A stretch of DNA of 64,000 bases from Paracidobacterium acidisoli (GTDB lineage Bacteria > Acidobacteriota > Terriglobia > Terriglobales > Acidobacteriaceae), in the NCBI RefSeq assembly GCF_003428625.2, contig NZ_QVQT02000004.1, positions 665,583-729,582 of the forward strand, in the 5' to 3' direction. The notes under the pieces were generated by a model that saw only the letters and a list, made by a program, of their open reading frames with translations, had not been told where the DNA came from and ran no database searches. The position numbers and the translations under genes were made by a program. Positions 34,656 to 44,439 of this stretch are shown one piece after another. Each line of letters begins with the position of its first letter. Within the stretch, counting starts at the first letter, position 1.

Positions 34656-36122
34656 ATGGCCGACCCCGCACATCAGGATCTGCTGCCTGACGCCCTGCAG
34701 CGTCTTGCCGATAACCCCCGCGTCACCGTTCGGCGCTCCGGCCCACCTCGCAAAGAGGGCAAATGCATTGCCTGCTGGATACAGCGTGCCCAGCGTGCGC
34801 TCGACAATCCCGCACTTGATCTTGCGATCGCTCTCGGCAATGAGCTCGACCTTCCCGTTGTGGCCTTCTTTGCTGCAATCTCGAATTTTCCCGGCGCCAA
34901 TCTCCGCCACTATCGTTTTCTGAATCAGGGCCTGCCTGATCTCGAAGAGGATCTCGCGGAGCGCAATGTGTCTTTCATCGTTCGCCGTCCTCCGCACAAT
35001 AAGCTCGAAGCCTTTCTCGCCGAAGTCGGCGCGGCCATGCTCATCGGTGATGAAAATCCCTGCCGCGAGCCGGAGCGCTGGCGCCGCATCATCGCACAGC
35101 GGCTGCATATCCCGTACTGGACCGTCGATGCCGACGTCGTTGTGCCCTCGGAACTCTTCCCGAAACACTTCTACATGCTGCATCACATGCGCCCGAAGCT
35201 CCTCGCCGAGCTGCCGAAGTATCTCGTTCACACACCGGCCATCAAAGCCCGTAAAGAATGGCGCCGCCCCCGCGGTCTTGAATCCTTTCCTGTAAAGGAC
35301 GACATCACGCACGGCTGGCGCAGTCTCGACCGCTCCATCGCTCCCGTCGATACCTTCACCGGAGGCACCCACGCCGCCCTTCACCGTCTGCAGCACTTTG
35401 TCACGCATTTCCTGGCCGATTACCCGAAACAGCGCAATCATCCGGAAGCAGATGGCACCAGCCGCATGTCGCCCTGGCTGCACTTCGGGCACATCAGCCC
35501 GCTTACCATCGCGCTCGCCGCAGAAAAAGCGCATCGGGAAGGGAAGGCGCCGCGCGCCGCAGTCGACAGTCTCCTGAATGAGCTCATCGGCTGGCGTGAG
35601 CTTGCCGTCAACTTCGTCAAACACGTGCCGGATTACGATTCCATCGAGTGCGCGCCGGAGTGGGCGCAGAAGACGCTTCGCGAACACGCTCGCGACAGGC
35701 GCGATCCCTCTTATACTCTCGCGCAGATGGAAAAGGGCAGAACACACGACGATCTCTGGAACGCCGCGCAGTTGCAGATGATCCATCATGGCTGGATGCA
35801 CAATTATCTGCGTATGTACTGGGCCAAGAAGATCCTCGAGTGGTCTCCCGGTCCTGCGCAGGCATGGGAATACGCCGTCATCCTTAATGACAAATACGAG
35901 CTCGACGGGCGCGATCCCAACGGCTACGCCGGCATTGCCTGGGCCATCGGAGGCGTGCATGACCGTCCCTGGTTCGAGCGTCCCGTCTTCGGAACAGTCC
36001 GTTACATGTCCGGTGCCTCCACCGGCAAAAAGTTCGACTCGAAAACATATATCCGCCAGATGCTCTCTTCCACCGCAAATGAGCCCGGAAGCGAAGACGC
36101 ATCGACGCCCTCGCTTTTCTGA
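34656..36122 (+). CDS. phrB: Class II CPD DNA photolyase
   Basis: 488 residues from the ATG at 34656 (frame extends to 34602). The C-terminal FAD and substrate region has RDPNGYAGIAWAIGGVHDRP followed by WFERPVFGTVRYMS, which is diagnostic of class II photolyases. WLHFGHISPLTIAL and ELIGWRELAVNFV are also family blocks. It splits cyclobutane pyrimidine dimers using light. It lacks the YGAT-type ends of class I enzymes. It starts 93 bases after the oxidase terminator and is probably its own unit. Confidence 0.93.
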   Translation: MADPAHQDLLPDALQRLADNPRVTVRRSGPPRKEGKCIACWIQRAQRALDNPALDLAIALGNELDLPVVAFFAAISNFPGANLRHYRFLNQGLPDLEEDLAERNVSFIVRRPPHNKLEAFLAEVGAAMLIGDENPCREPERWRRIIAQRLHIPYWTVDADVVVPSELFPKHFYMLHHMRPKLLAELPKYLVHTPAIKARKEWRRPRGLESFPVKDDITHGWRSLDRSIAPVDTFTGGTHAALHRLQHFVTHFLADYPKQRNHPEADGTSRMSPWLHFGHISPLTIALAAEKAHREGKAPRAAVDSLLNELIGWRELAVNFVKHVPDYDSIECAPEWAQKTLREHARDRRDPSYTLAQMEKGRTHDDLWNAAQLQMIHHGWMHNYLRMYWAKKILEWSPGPAQAWEYAVILNDKYELDGRDPNGYAGIAWAIGGVHDRPWFERPVFGTVRYMSGASTGKKFDSKTYIRQMLSSTANEPGSEDASTPSLF

Positions 36123-36225
36123 CGAAAGTAATGTTTATTGTCCGGCTCGCTCCGGAAATAATAGCCCTGCCAATCCATAGATAAGCGTTGTCGGGTTATC
36201 TCGTGTGCTGCTCGCTTCGGTACAG

Positions 36226-36271
36226 GCAGACGGGCCAATCCGCGTGTGCGTCAGTGCAAAGCTCCGTCTGC
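36226..36271 (+). promoter_or_regulatory. Inverted repeat in a GC-rich leader
   Basis: In the 261-base gap after the photolyase gene, gcagacgg (36226-36233) and ccgtctgc (36264-36271) are perfect complements around a 30-base loop; further short palindromes follow (gggaa/ttccc, then gccggc repeats around 36300-36320). The run looks like a structured leader for the giant exported protein, but I could not match it to a known riboswitch class. Confidence 0.4.
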
Positions 36272-36383
36272 TCCGGGAAAGTGCCCCCATTCCCTGAGTG
36301 CCGGCACAGCCGGCTGCCCTGCGCCGAAACAGGAACCCTGCGGGGGAGCAGCGGCTGTTCGGAATAGGTGTGTTGCATTGAGT

Positions 36384-39300
36384 GTGCATGGGTACAGGCA
36401 TGGAATATCGGCAGTCACACTGTGTTTGCTCGTCGCGCTGACCCTGCACGCGCAGCAATCCACCTCATCGTCGTTTGGCATCGTGCCGCACCAGCGCCAG
36501 CGAATCGCCAGGCACGTCGCCGAGCAGTTATCTTCCCGTCATCGAGCATCGGCTCCGTCCGGTAAAAGTCTTTATTCCGCCACCGCCGCCATCCCTCATC
36601 CGCGGCCGCAGAACACGCCGTTTACGGCCGCATGGCAGCCGCTCGGACCTGACCAGATCAGCACAGCACGCTATGGCCTGCTCACCGGCCGCGTCACCAG
36701 TCTCGCCGTCGATCCCTCCGACACCAGCGGCAATACCGTTTACGTCGGTACGGCCGGCGGAGGCGTCTGGAAATCCACCAACGCCACCGCTACGCCTGCC
36801 GGCGTCAGCTTCACGCCGTTGACGGACACTCTCAGCGTCTTCACCTCCACGACGGATGTCTCGCTCAGCATCGGGGCTCTCACCGTGCAGCCACACGGCA
36901 CGGGCATCATTCTCGCCGGCACCGGCGATCCCAACGATGCCGACGATTCCCAGTACGGCGTCGGCATTCTGCGCTCCACAGACAACGGCCTCACCTGGTC
37001 CGTCATCCCGCAGACTACCGATCTGATGTCCGGCGTCCCGCAGTACTTCAGCTTCATCGGCAGCGCCTTCGCCGGCTTTGCGTGGAGCACCGCAAATCCC
37101 GGCCTCGTCGTCGCTGCTGTCACTGATTCTCCGCACGCCGCCGAGGTCAACATCAACTCCTCCGGCAGCAATATCCTCGGTCTCTATTACTCGCAGGACT
37201 CCGGCCAGACCTGGAAGTTCGCCACAATAGAAGACACTTCCACCAGCATCATTCAGTCCGACCAGATCAATCTCAGCGGCAACGGCAATGCCGCAACCTC
37301 CGTCGTCTGGAACCCCATCCGCCAGGCCTTCTTCGCTGCCATCCGTTATCACGGCTATTATGAGTCGACCGACGGCATCACCTGGACCCGCCTCGCCAAC
37401 CAGCCCGGAGTCGATCTCAACGATCCGGCAAAGTGTCCGGCTAACTCCGCAGGCACAGGTTCCGTCGCCTGTCCCATCTTTCGCGGCGCGCTCGCCGCTC
37501 AGCCTGTCACCGGCGATCTCTTCGCGCTCACCGTCGACGTGAATAATCTCGATCAGGGGCTCTGGCAGGATGCCTGCAACCTCATCTCCGGCATCTGCGC
37601 GTCCAGCACCGTGGAGTTCGCCACGCAGCTTGCCGACCAGGCCCTCGACACCAGTTCCACCGATACCACCATCCAGCAGGCCGACTACGATCTCTACCTC
37701 GCCGCTGTTCCCGCGCAGCAGGACACGCTCCTCTTCGCCGGTACTGAGGACATCTATCGCTGCAGCCTCGCCAACGCCTGCGCCTGGCGCAATACCACCA
37801 ATGCCCTTGGCTGTGCCGCCGCACAGGTCGCGCCCGCACAGCACGCCATCGATGCCACCATTCCCGGTATCTACGCCGCCAGCGGCTCGCCCGGCACCAG
37901 CGGCCTGCTCTACTTCGGCAACGACGGCGGGCTCTGGAGAACCACCGACGATGTCAGCCAGCAGGACCCCGTCTGCTCTTTTGACGATCCCAGCCACTTT
38001 CAGAACCTCAACTCCGGCCTCGGCTCACTCGCCGAAGTACCCGGCCTCGCCGGCGATCCCTCCGTACCGCAGACCATGCTCGCTGCCCTCGGTGGTCTCG
38101 GCACCGCTGCAACCACCACTGCATCGAACACCTGGGATCAGGTGCTCGACGGAGAGGGAGACAGCACTGCCATCGATCCGTCCAATCCGTACAACTGGTA
38201 TGCCACCTCGCTCTTCGGCGTTGGCATTAATCTCTGTACGCACGGTTCTTCCTGCGATACCTCCGGCTTCCCCACGCAGCCCGTCATCGGTCCCGCTCAG
38301 GTCAGCCCCACCGGCGATCCCAATCAGAGCGATGCCGGTCAGCAGACCATTCCCGCTCCGTGGATACTCGATCCGCAGAATCCTGCGAACGTCATCCTCG
38401 GCACCTGCCGCATCTGGCGTGGCGCCGCCAGCGGCTCCGGCTGGAGCGTGAACAGCCTCCTCAGCTCCATGCTTGACGGCGATGGAGGCCCATACTGCAA
38501 CGGCAACGCTGAGATACGTTCCCTTGCCGCCAGCGGGCACATCACCGATGCTCCCGGCACGCCCGAGACGATCTACGCCGGCATGTCCGGCCTTTTCGAC
38601 GGCGGCTCAACAGCGCCCGGTCATCTCTACGCTGCTTCCGTCACCAGTTCCTCCACGCCGGCCACCACCACCTGGACCGATCTCTACAACTCCCCCGTCA
38701 CCAACGACGCGAATAACGGTGGACAGTTCAACCCCAACGGCTTCGATATCTCTGACATCTACGTCGATCCCCACGACCCCTCCGGCAACACCGTCTATGT
38801 CACCATCGAAGGCTTCTCCACCCTCGGCTTCAGCCAGCCGCTCATCTACATGTCCACCAGCGGCGGCGCTTCGTGGACGAATATCCAGAGCAGTCTCCCG
38901 CCTGCGCCGGTCAACGGCATCCTCGTCGACCCCAACAGCGCCGGCACCGTGTATGTTGCAACCGATATCGGCGTTTACGTCACCACAAATATTGCGAGCT
39001 GTTCGCAAACCCCATCCCAGTGCTGGAGCGTCTACGGCTCCTCGCTGCCCGGCTCTCCGGTGCTCGGCCTGACGGCATTTAATGCCGGTTCCACCTCCGT
39101 GCTGCGCGCCGCCACCGAAGGCCGCGGTATCTGGCAGATCAATCTCGTCACCGCCGGCACGGCCGTTACCACCGCTACAGCTTCGCCATCCTCGCTCACC
39201 TTTGCCGGCCAGACCGTTGAAACCGTCAGCGCCGCTCAGCCTGTAACCATCACCAACACCGGCTCGCTCACGCTCAACATCTCTTCTGTTTCCGTCTCCG

Positions 39301-42131
39301 GCGATTTTCTCGAGCAGGACACATGCTCCGGCCAGGCCGTCCCTCCGTCGGCAACCTGCACTGTGCAGGTCTCCTTCGATCCCACAACCACCGGCCATCG
39401 CGCCGGCACACTCAGCATCGCCGGCAACCTCCCCGGCGGCCAGCTCACCGTCTCTCTCTCCGGCACCGGAACCACCTCCGGCGTTATACTCCTGGCGCCC
39501 GCTTCCATCGCCTTTCCGTCCACGCTCGTCGGGTCCCCCTCCACCGCGCAGAGCGTCAGCATCTCCAATACCGGCGGCCAGAGCGTAACCCTTACCTCCG
39601 AGGCCGCCACCGGCGACTTCGCCATATCTGCGAACACCTGCTCCGCCTCACTCAGCGCCGATACCGCCTGTGCTCTGAGCATCACCTTTACTCCCACCAC
39701 CACCGGTACGCGCACTGGCACGCTGACCGTTACCGACAACATCGGAACACAAACCATCACGCTCACCGGAACCGGCCAGACCGCGCCCACCGATACCCTC
39801 TCGACCGCATCTCTCAGCTTCGGAACGGTCCTCATCGGGGCCTCCAGCACGGCTCAGCAGATCACCCTCAGCAACACCGGCACCCAGTCGCTCAACCCCA
39901 TTACCGTTCAGGTCAGCGGCGACTTCAGCTCCACCAACAACTGCGGAGCGTCGCTTGAAGGCAATGCCAGCTGCGCCATCGCCGTCACCTTCGTCCCCAA
40001 AGCCAGCGGAGCGGAAACCGGCTCCGTCACCATCACCGACCCACTCCGCACCCAGTCCGTCGCGCTCTCCGGCACAGGGGTTGCGCCACCCACCGACACG
40101 CTCTCGCCTGCTTCATTGATCTTCCCCGGCCAGCTCATCGGCACCACCGCTGCCGCCGAGCCCATCACCATAACCAACAGCGGCGATCTCCCGCTCACCA
40201 GCATCGGCCTCAGCGTCACCGGCGACTTCGCGCAGACCTCCACCTGCGGCGCAACCCTCGCCGCTCACTCTTCCTGCACCATCTCGGTGACCTTTACGCC
40301 GCAGATCTCCGGAGGCGACACCGGAACCCTCACCCTGGTTGACGCTCTCCACACGCGGACCATTCCTCTCTTCGGCATCGGAGAAGCGCCCGCGACCGAT
40401 ACCCTGTCCGCCGCTTCTCTCACCTTCCCCGGCCAGCTCATCGGCACCACCAGCTATGCGCAGCAGGTCACGCTCACCAACAGCGGCGATCTCGCGCTTA
40501 CCGGCATTGTCCTTTCCGTTCATGGCGACTTCGTGCAGACAGGCACCTGCGCCGCCACGCTCGCGGCTCATACAACCTGCGTCGTCTTCGTCACCTTCAC
40601 GCCGCAGCACAGCGGTACCGAGACCGGAACCCTCACTCTCGCCGACTCCATTCATTCGCAGACCGTCTCACTCACCGGAAGCGGCGAATCTCCCGGAGCC
40701 GACACGCTCTCGCCTGCCGCGCTCACCTTTGCCAGCCAGACCATCGGCACCACCAGCGCTCCGCTGCAGATCACGCTCAGCAATAGTGGTGATGTGGCTC
40801 TTACCGGCATCGTGCTGGCCGTCAGCGGCGACTTCACGCAGACCACTACCTGCGGAGCCACCCTCGCCGCCGGCTCCAGCTGCGCCATCTCCGTCACTTT
40901 TTCCCCCTCAGCCGCCGGAACCCGCTCCGGAACACTCATCGTCGCCGACACCACGCGCACCCAAACCGTCCCGTTGACCGGAACCGGCATCGCGCCCTCC
41001 ATCGACGCTCTCTCTCCCTCCTCGCTGCTCTTCGCGCCGCAGCAGACAGGTACCACCAGCGCCGCGCAGCAGGTCACATTCACCAACAGCAGCTCGCTCC
41101 CGCTCAGCGGAATCTCCCTCGCCATCAGCGGCAGCTTCACACAGACCACCACCTGCGGAGCCACCCTCGCCGCCGGCTCCAGCTGCACCATCTCCGTCGT
41201 TTTCGCTCCCAATGCGCCCGGCAATGCAACCGGAACCCTGATCGTGACCGACAGCACCCGCGTGCAGATCGTCTCGCTCACTGGAACCGCCATCAGGCCT
41301 CCCGGGCTCGGCGCCTCGCCCGCATCCATTGGTTTTGGCACCATTCTTTTTGGCGCTGCCGGATCTACCCAGACCGTCACCCTGACCAATACCGGCGGTA
41401 CTCCGCTTGCCGGGCTCAGCTACTCCGTCGGCCCCGGCTTCACCCTGGCCCCGGGCAACTGCGGAGCAGCGCTTCCGCTCAGCGGAGTCTGTCAGCTCAC
41501 CATCACCTGGGCGCCCACCGCAGCCGGTGTATCGACCGGAGCCCTGACTGTCGCCTCGCCCAATCTCTCCACGCCCGTGGCCGTCTCGCTCTCCGGCTTC
41601 GCGCAGGACTTCACCCTCCAGGCCGGCACTGCGGCCCCGATTACCAGCGGTCAGACGGCGAGCTTCCAGATCACCGTCAACGGCGTCAGCGGCACCTCGG
41701 GCACCGTCTCCGCAAGCTGCACCGGTGCGCCGCAAAATGCCGCCTGCGCGCTCAATCCCTCCACCGTCTCCTTCACCGGAACCAGCGGCGGATTCATCAC
41801 CGTCAGCGTCGCCACCGGAATCGGCAGCTCCGCCGCCCTCCGTCCCACTGTTTTCCATCCTTTCGATCGCTGGAAAGACTATGGCTTTGCGCTTGCGCTT
41901 CTGCTTCCCATCGGCTGCTTCGGCCTCAAGAGAAAAAGACTCGCGTGGCTGGCCGTGATCCTTGCCGTGCTGGCGCTTCCTGTCGCCTGTGGCGTCGGCG
42001 TCACCAAAGCAGGAAGCACCGGTCCTGGTGCATCCCAAAACGCCACCCCGGCCGGCACGTATACGCTCACGGTGACCGCGTCCATGTCCGGCCTGCAGCA
42101 CAGCACAACGCTTACCCTTACAGTCGAATAA
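36384..42131 (+). CDS. Giant exported beta-propeller / choice-of-anchor D (ASH-like) repeat protein
   Basis: About 1915 residues from the GTG at 36384, picked because a signal peptide (ISAVTLCLLVALTLHAQ) follows at once; the frame runs back to a GTG at 36246. The first 900 residues show BNR/Asp-box repeats (STDNGLTWSV, SQDSGQTWKF, STDGITWTRL, STSGGASWTN), as in sialidase-like or sortilin-like propellers. Eight ASH/choice-of-anchor D repeats follow, five of exactly 101 residues (motifs TDTLSPASL, ITLSNSGD, TCGATLAAGSSC, LTGTG). Then an Ig-like region, a hydrophobic segment (FALALLLPIGCFGLKRKR) and a short Thr-rich end. Catalytic residues are not evident. Adhesion or surface binding is inferred. 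Confidence 0.82.
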   Translation: MHGYRHGISAVTLCLLVALTLHAQQSTSSSFGIVPHQRQRIARHVAEQLSSRHRASAPSGKSLYSATAAIPHPRPQNTPFTAAWQPLGPDQISTARYGLLTGRVTSLAVDPSDTSGNTVYVGTAGGGVWKSTNATATPAGVSFTPLTDTLSVFTSTTDVSLSIGALTVQPHGTGIILAGTGDPNDADDSQYGVGILRSTDNGLTWSVIPQTTDLMSGVPQYFSFIGSAFAGFAWSTANPGLVVAAVTDSPHAAEVNINSSGSNILGLYYSQDSGQTWKFATIEDTSTSIIQSDQINLSGNGNAATSVVWNPIRQAFFAAIRYHGYYESTDGITWTRLANQPGVDLNDPAKCPANSAGTGSVACPIFRGALAAQPVTGDLFALTVDVNNLDQGLWQDACNLISGICASSTVEFATQLADQALDTSSTDTTIQQADYDLYLAAVPAQQDTLLFAGTEDIYRCSLANACAWRNTTNALGCAAAQVAPAQHAIDATIPGIYAASGSPGTSGLLYFGNDGGLWRTTDDVSQQDPVCSFDDPSHFQNLNSGLGSLAEVPGLAGDPSVPQTMLAALGGLGTAATTTASNTWDQVLDGEGDSTAIDPSNPYNWYATSLFGVGINLCTHGSSCDTSGFPTQPVIGPAQVSPTGDPNQSDAGQQTIPAPWILDPQNPANVILGTCRIWRGAASGSGWSVNSLLSSMLDGDGGPYCNGNAEIRSLAASGHITDAPGTPETIYAGMSGLFDGGSTAPGHLYAASVTSSSTPATTTWTDLYNSPVTNDANNGGQFNPNGFDISDIYVDPHDPSGNTVYVTIEGFSTLGFSQPLIYMSTSGGASWTNIQSSLPPAPVNGILVDPNSAGTVYVATDIGVYVTTNIASCSQTPSQCWSVYGSSLPGSPVLGLTAFNAGSTSVLRAATEGRGIWQINLVTAGTAVTTATASPSSLTFAGQTVETVSAAQPVTITNTGSLTLNISSVSVSGDFLEQDTCSGQAVPPSATCTVQVSFDPTTTGHRAGTLSIAGNLPGGQLTVSLSGTGTTSGVILLAPASIAFPSTLVGSPSTAQSVSISNTGGQSVTLTSEAATGDFAISANTCSASLSADTACALSITFTPTTTGTRTGTLTVTDNIGTQTITLTGTGQTAPTDTLSTASLSFGTVLIGASSTAQQITLSNTGTQSLNPITVQVSGDFSSTNNCGASLEGNASCAIAVTFVPKASGAETGSVTITDPLRTQSVALSGTGVAPPTDTLSPASLIFPGQLIGTTAAAEPITITNSGDLPLTSIGLSVTGDFAQTSTCGATLAAHSSCTISVTFTPQISGGDTGTLTLVDALHTRTIPLFGIGEAPATDTLSAASLTFPGQLIGTTSYAQQVTLTNSGDLALTGIVLSVHGDFVQTGTCAATLAAHTTCVVFVTFTPQHSGTETGTLTLADSIHSQTVSLTGSGESPGADTLSPAALTFASQTIGTTSAPLQITLSNSGDVALTGIVLAVSGDFTQTTTCGATLAAGSSCAISVTFSPSAAGTRSGTLIVADTTRTQTVPLTGTGIAPSIDALSPSSLLFAPQQTGTTSAAQQVTFTNSSSLPLSGISLAISGSFTQTTTCGATLAAGSSCTISVVFAPNAPGNATGTLIVTDSTRVQIVSLTGTAIRPPGLGASPASIGFGTILFGAAGSTQTVTLTNTGGTPLAGLSYSVGPGFTLAPGNCGAALPLSGVCQLTITWAPTAAGVSTGALTVASPNLSTPVAVSLSGFAQDFTLQAGTAAPITSGQTASFQITVNGVSGTSGTVSASCTGAPQNAACALNPSTVSFTGTSGGFITVSVATGIGSSAALRPTVFHPFDRWKDYGFALALLLPIGCFGLKRKRLAWLAVILAVLALPVACGVGVTKAGSTGPGASQNATPAGTYTLTVTASMSGLQHSTTLTLTVE
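39789..41303 (+). repeat. Five in-frame tandem repeats of exactly 303 bp
   Basis: Units start at 39789, 40092, 40395, 40698 and 41001, each 303 bases (101 codons). Each opens with codons for T/A/I-D-T/A-LS and ends in LTGTG-like residues. A shorter, more diverged unit precedes (about 39483) and another follows (41304). The constant length with no indels argues for recent or homogenised duplication. Confidence 0.85.
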
Positions 42132-42184
42132 CTCAGGCAGGCGGCCGCATACCCCGATCGTCTACCATAAAGACGAGTCATCCC

Positions 42185-42541
42185 GTGAAAAACAGCCTCC
42201 GTATCGTCTTTGTCCTTGTCCTCGCCTGTCTTCTTTTCCACCCCCGGATGAGCAGCGCCGAAACCGGGCAAACCATCGAGATTCACGCTAAAAAGTACGC
42301 CTTTGTCCCCGCTGAAATCACACTCAGGCAGGGACAAACCGTCACTCTCCTCCTCGTCACCGACGATGTGGATCACGGCCTCAGCGTTCCCGGTCTCGGC
42401 ATTCAGGCCGACATCCTCAAAAAGCAGCCGGCCCGCGTCGTTGTTACGCCCACGCAAACCGGTGATTTTCCCGGCGTATGCTCACGCTTCTGCGGCCTCG
42501 GCCACAAGAAGATGCAGCTCATGATCCACGTTGTGCCGTAG
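42185..42541 (+). CDS. Stand-alone CuA-like cupredoxin domain protein
   Basis: 118 residues, GTG start at 42185, chosen because a signal peptide follows (SLRIVFVLVLACLLFHPRMS). A compact cupredoxin domain has DDVDHGLSVPGLG and VCSRFCGLGHKKMQL; the latter is the CxxxCxxxHxxM CuA pattern of cytochrome oxidase subunit II and nitrous oxide reductase. There are no TM helices besides the signal, so it would be a small periplasmic copper or electron-transfer protein. It lies 53 bases after the giant protein gene and far from the oxidase operon. Confidence 0.82.
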   Translation: MKNSLRIVFVLVLACLLFHPRMSSAETGQTIEIHAKKYAFVPAEITLRQGQTVTLLLVTDDVDHGLSVPGLGIQADILKKQPARVVVTPTQTGDFPGVCSRFCGLGHKKMQLMIHVVP

Positions 42542-42622
42542 CATCGTGCCGGCTCCGTCCATACATCCTGAAAGTGAAATGCTCTAAACTGTCCCAAAGC
42601 GCCTGTTCAGAGTAAAAACGTC

Positions 42623-42946
42623 ATGACCGATTCCGAACGAGTTTCCCTCGAAGACGTCCGCCGCGTCGCGGAGCTGTCCAGCCTCGAGCTGACCACCGCC
42701 GAAGAGCCCCACATGCGTCGCGACCTCAACGCCATCCTCGATTACGTCGCCCAGCTCAACGAGCTTGACACCTCGCAGGTCGAGCCCATGGCTCAGGTCG
42801 CCGAAGTCCTCGCCGCTTCGCAGGAGGAGATCAACGTTCTGCGCCCCGACTCTGTCGTCCCCTGCCTCGACCGCGCGCAGGTGATGGTCTCGGCGCCTGA
42901 AACCGACGGCGTCTTCTTCAAGGTTCCCAAAGTGATTGAGCGATAA
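42623..42946 (+). CDS. gatC: Aspartyl/glutamyl-tRNA amidotransferase subunit C
   Basis: 107 residues. Family pattern: [18 protein letters not shown] near the start, then [20 protein letters not shown] with PMAQV, and the end segment [10 protein letters not shown]. GatC stabilises GatA in the GatCAB complex, which amidates misacylated Glu-tRNA(Gln) or Asp-tRNA(Asn). gatA follows directly; gatB is not in this window. Confidence 0.93.
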   Translation: MTDSERVSLEDVRRVAELSSLELTTAEEPHMRRDLNAILDYVAQLNELDTSQVEPMAQVAEVLAASQEEINVLRPDSVVPCLDRAQVMVSAPETDGVFFKVPKVIER

Positions 42947-42965
42947 GATTTTCGGAAAACACACC

Positions 42966-44426
42966 ATGACCGTATCCGCTTCCGCCGTACATACAGAAAA
43001 ATCCATCGGCCAGATTCGTTCCGCCCTCACCTCCGGTGAAGCGAAGGCCGGCGACATCGTCCGGAACACCCTCGCCCGCATCGAGGCGGAAGACGCGCGC
43101 ATTCACGCCTTCCTCAGCGTCAATCCTGACTACACGCTGGCCCAGGCGCAGCGTATCGACGATCTCGCCGCAAGCGGTGCTTCGCTGCCGCCTCTCGCCG
43201 GCGTTCCCATCGGCATCAAGGACGTGCTCACCCTCGAAGGCTTCCCCGCAACCGCTGGCTCGAAGATCCTCGAAGGCTACCGTCCGCCCTACACCGCCAC
43301 TGCAGTCCGCAGGCTCGCCGATGCCGGAGCCGTCTTTGTCGGCAAGATCAACTGCGACGAGTTCGCCATGGGCTCTTCGAACGAAAACTCCGCCTACGGT
43401 CCGGTCCGTAACCCGCACGATCTCGACCGCGTCCCCGGCGGGTCCAGCGGAGGCTCCGCCGCCGCCGTCGCCGCCGGCATGGCCACGGCCACGCTCGGCA
43501 CCGACACCGGTGGCTCCATCCGCCAGCCGGCATCGTTCTGCGGAGTCGTGGGCGTTCTGCCCACCTACGGCCGCGTCTCCCGTTACGGCCTCATCGCCTT
43601 TGCCTCTTCGCTCGACCGCGTCGGACCCTTCGCAGCGACCGTCCGCGACGCAGCCGCCGTCCTCGGCGTCATCGCCGGCCACGATCCCCTCGACGCGACC
43701 TCTTCGCCTCTGCCCGTGCCCGACTACGCCGCCGCTCTGGATGCGACGACAGGCGTCGCCGGTCTGCGTCTTGGCGTCCCTTCCGAGTACTTCGCCGAAG
43801 GCCTCGACCCCGAAGTGCGCGCCGCCATCGACTCCGGCATCGAGCAGCTCCGCGCCGCCGGAGCCGAGATCAAACCCATCTCGCTTCCGCACACCCGCTA
43901 CGCCGTCCCGACCTACTACGTCATCGCCACCGCCGAGGCCAGCGCCAATCTCGCCCGCTTCGACGGCGTCCGTTACGGCCTGCGCGCGCCTGAATCAAAC
44001 ACCCTCTCGGCCATGTACCGCAAAACCCGCGACCTAGGCTTCGGAGCCGAAGTCAAGCGCCGCATCCTGCTCGGCACCTACGTCCTCAGCGCCGGATACT
44101 ACGACGCCTACTACCGTAAAGCCCAGCAGGTTCGCCGTCTGCTGACCGACGACTTCCTCGCGGCCTTCCGCGAAGTCGACGCCATCATTACGCCTGTCGC
44201 GCCCACTCCCGCCTTCCGTCTGGGTGAGAAGACCGACGATCCCGTCTCGATGTATTTGGCCGACATCTACACCGTCACTGCCAGCCTCGCCGGCATCTGC
44301 GGCATCTCGGTGCCATGCGGAAAGTCGAAGACCGGCCTTCCCATCGGCATGCAGATTCTTGGAAAGCACTTCGACGAATCCACGCTCTTCCGTGTCGCTC
44401 AGATCGTCGAAGGGTTCCAGGGCTAA
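42966..44426 (+). CDS. gatA: Aspartyl/glutamyl-tRNA amidotransferase subunit A
   Basis: 486 residues from the ATG at 42966 (an in-frame TTG at 42936 overlaps gatC). The amidase signature is complete: PIGIKDVLT with the catalytic Lys, [20 protein letters not shown] with the cis-Ser, and [15 protein letters not shown] with the nucleophile Ser. It releases ammonia from glutamine for the amidation of charged tRNA. Length is normal. Confidence 0.96.
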   Translation: MTVSASAVHTEKSIGQIRSALTSGEAKAGDIVRNTLARIEAEDARIHAFLSVNPDYTLAQAQRIDDLAASGASLPPLAGVPIGIKDVLTLEGFPATAGSKILEGYRPPYTATAVRRLADAGAVFVGKINCDEFAMGSSNENSAYGPVRNPHDLDRVPGGSSGGSAAAVAAGMATATLGTDTGGSIRQPASFCGVVGVLPTYGRVSRYGLIAFASSLDRVGPFAATVRDAAAVLGVIAGHDPLDATSSPLPVPDYAAALDATTGVAGLRLGVPSEYFAEGLDPEVRAAIDSGIEQLRAAGAEIKPISLPHTRYAVPTYYVIATAEASANLARFDGVRYGLRAPESNTLSAMYRKTRDLGFGAEVKRRILLGTYVLSAGYYDAYYRKAQQVRRLLTDDFLAAFREVDAIITPVAPTPAFRLGEKTDDPVSMYLADIYTVTASLAGICGISVPCGKSKTGLPIGMQILGKHFDESTLFRVAQIVEGFQG

Positions 44427-44439
44427 CCGGAGCTGCGCC

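Noticed and set aside
36141..36156. Terminator after the photolyase gene
   Set aside because: tccgg/ccgga hairpin of 5 base pairs lacks a T tail on either strand.
39789..41303. CRISPR-like or non-coding repeat array
   Set aside because: The 303-bp units are in-frame coding repeats with conserved protein motifs and no spacers.
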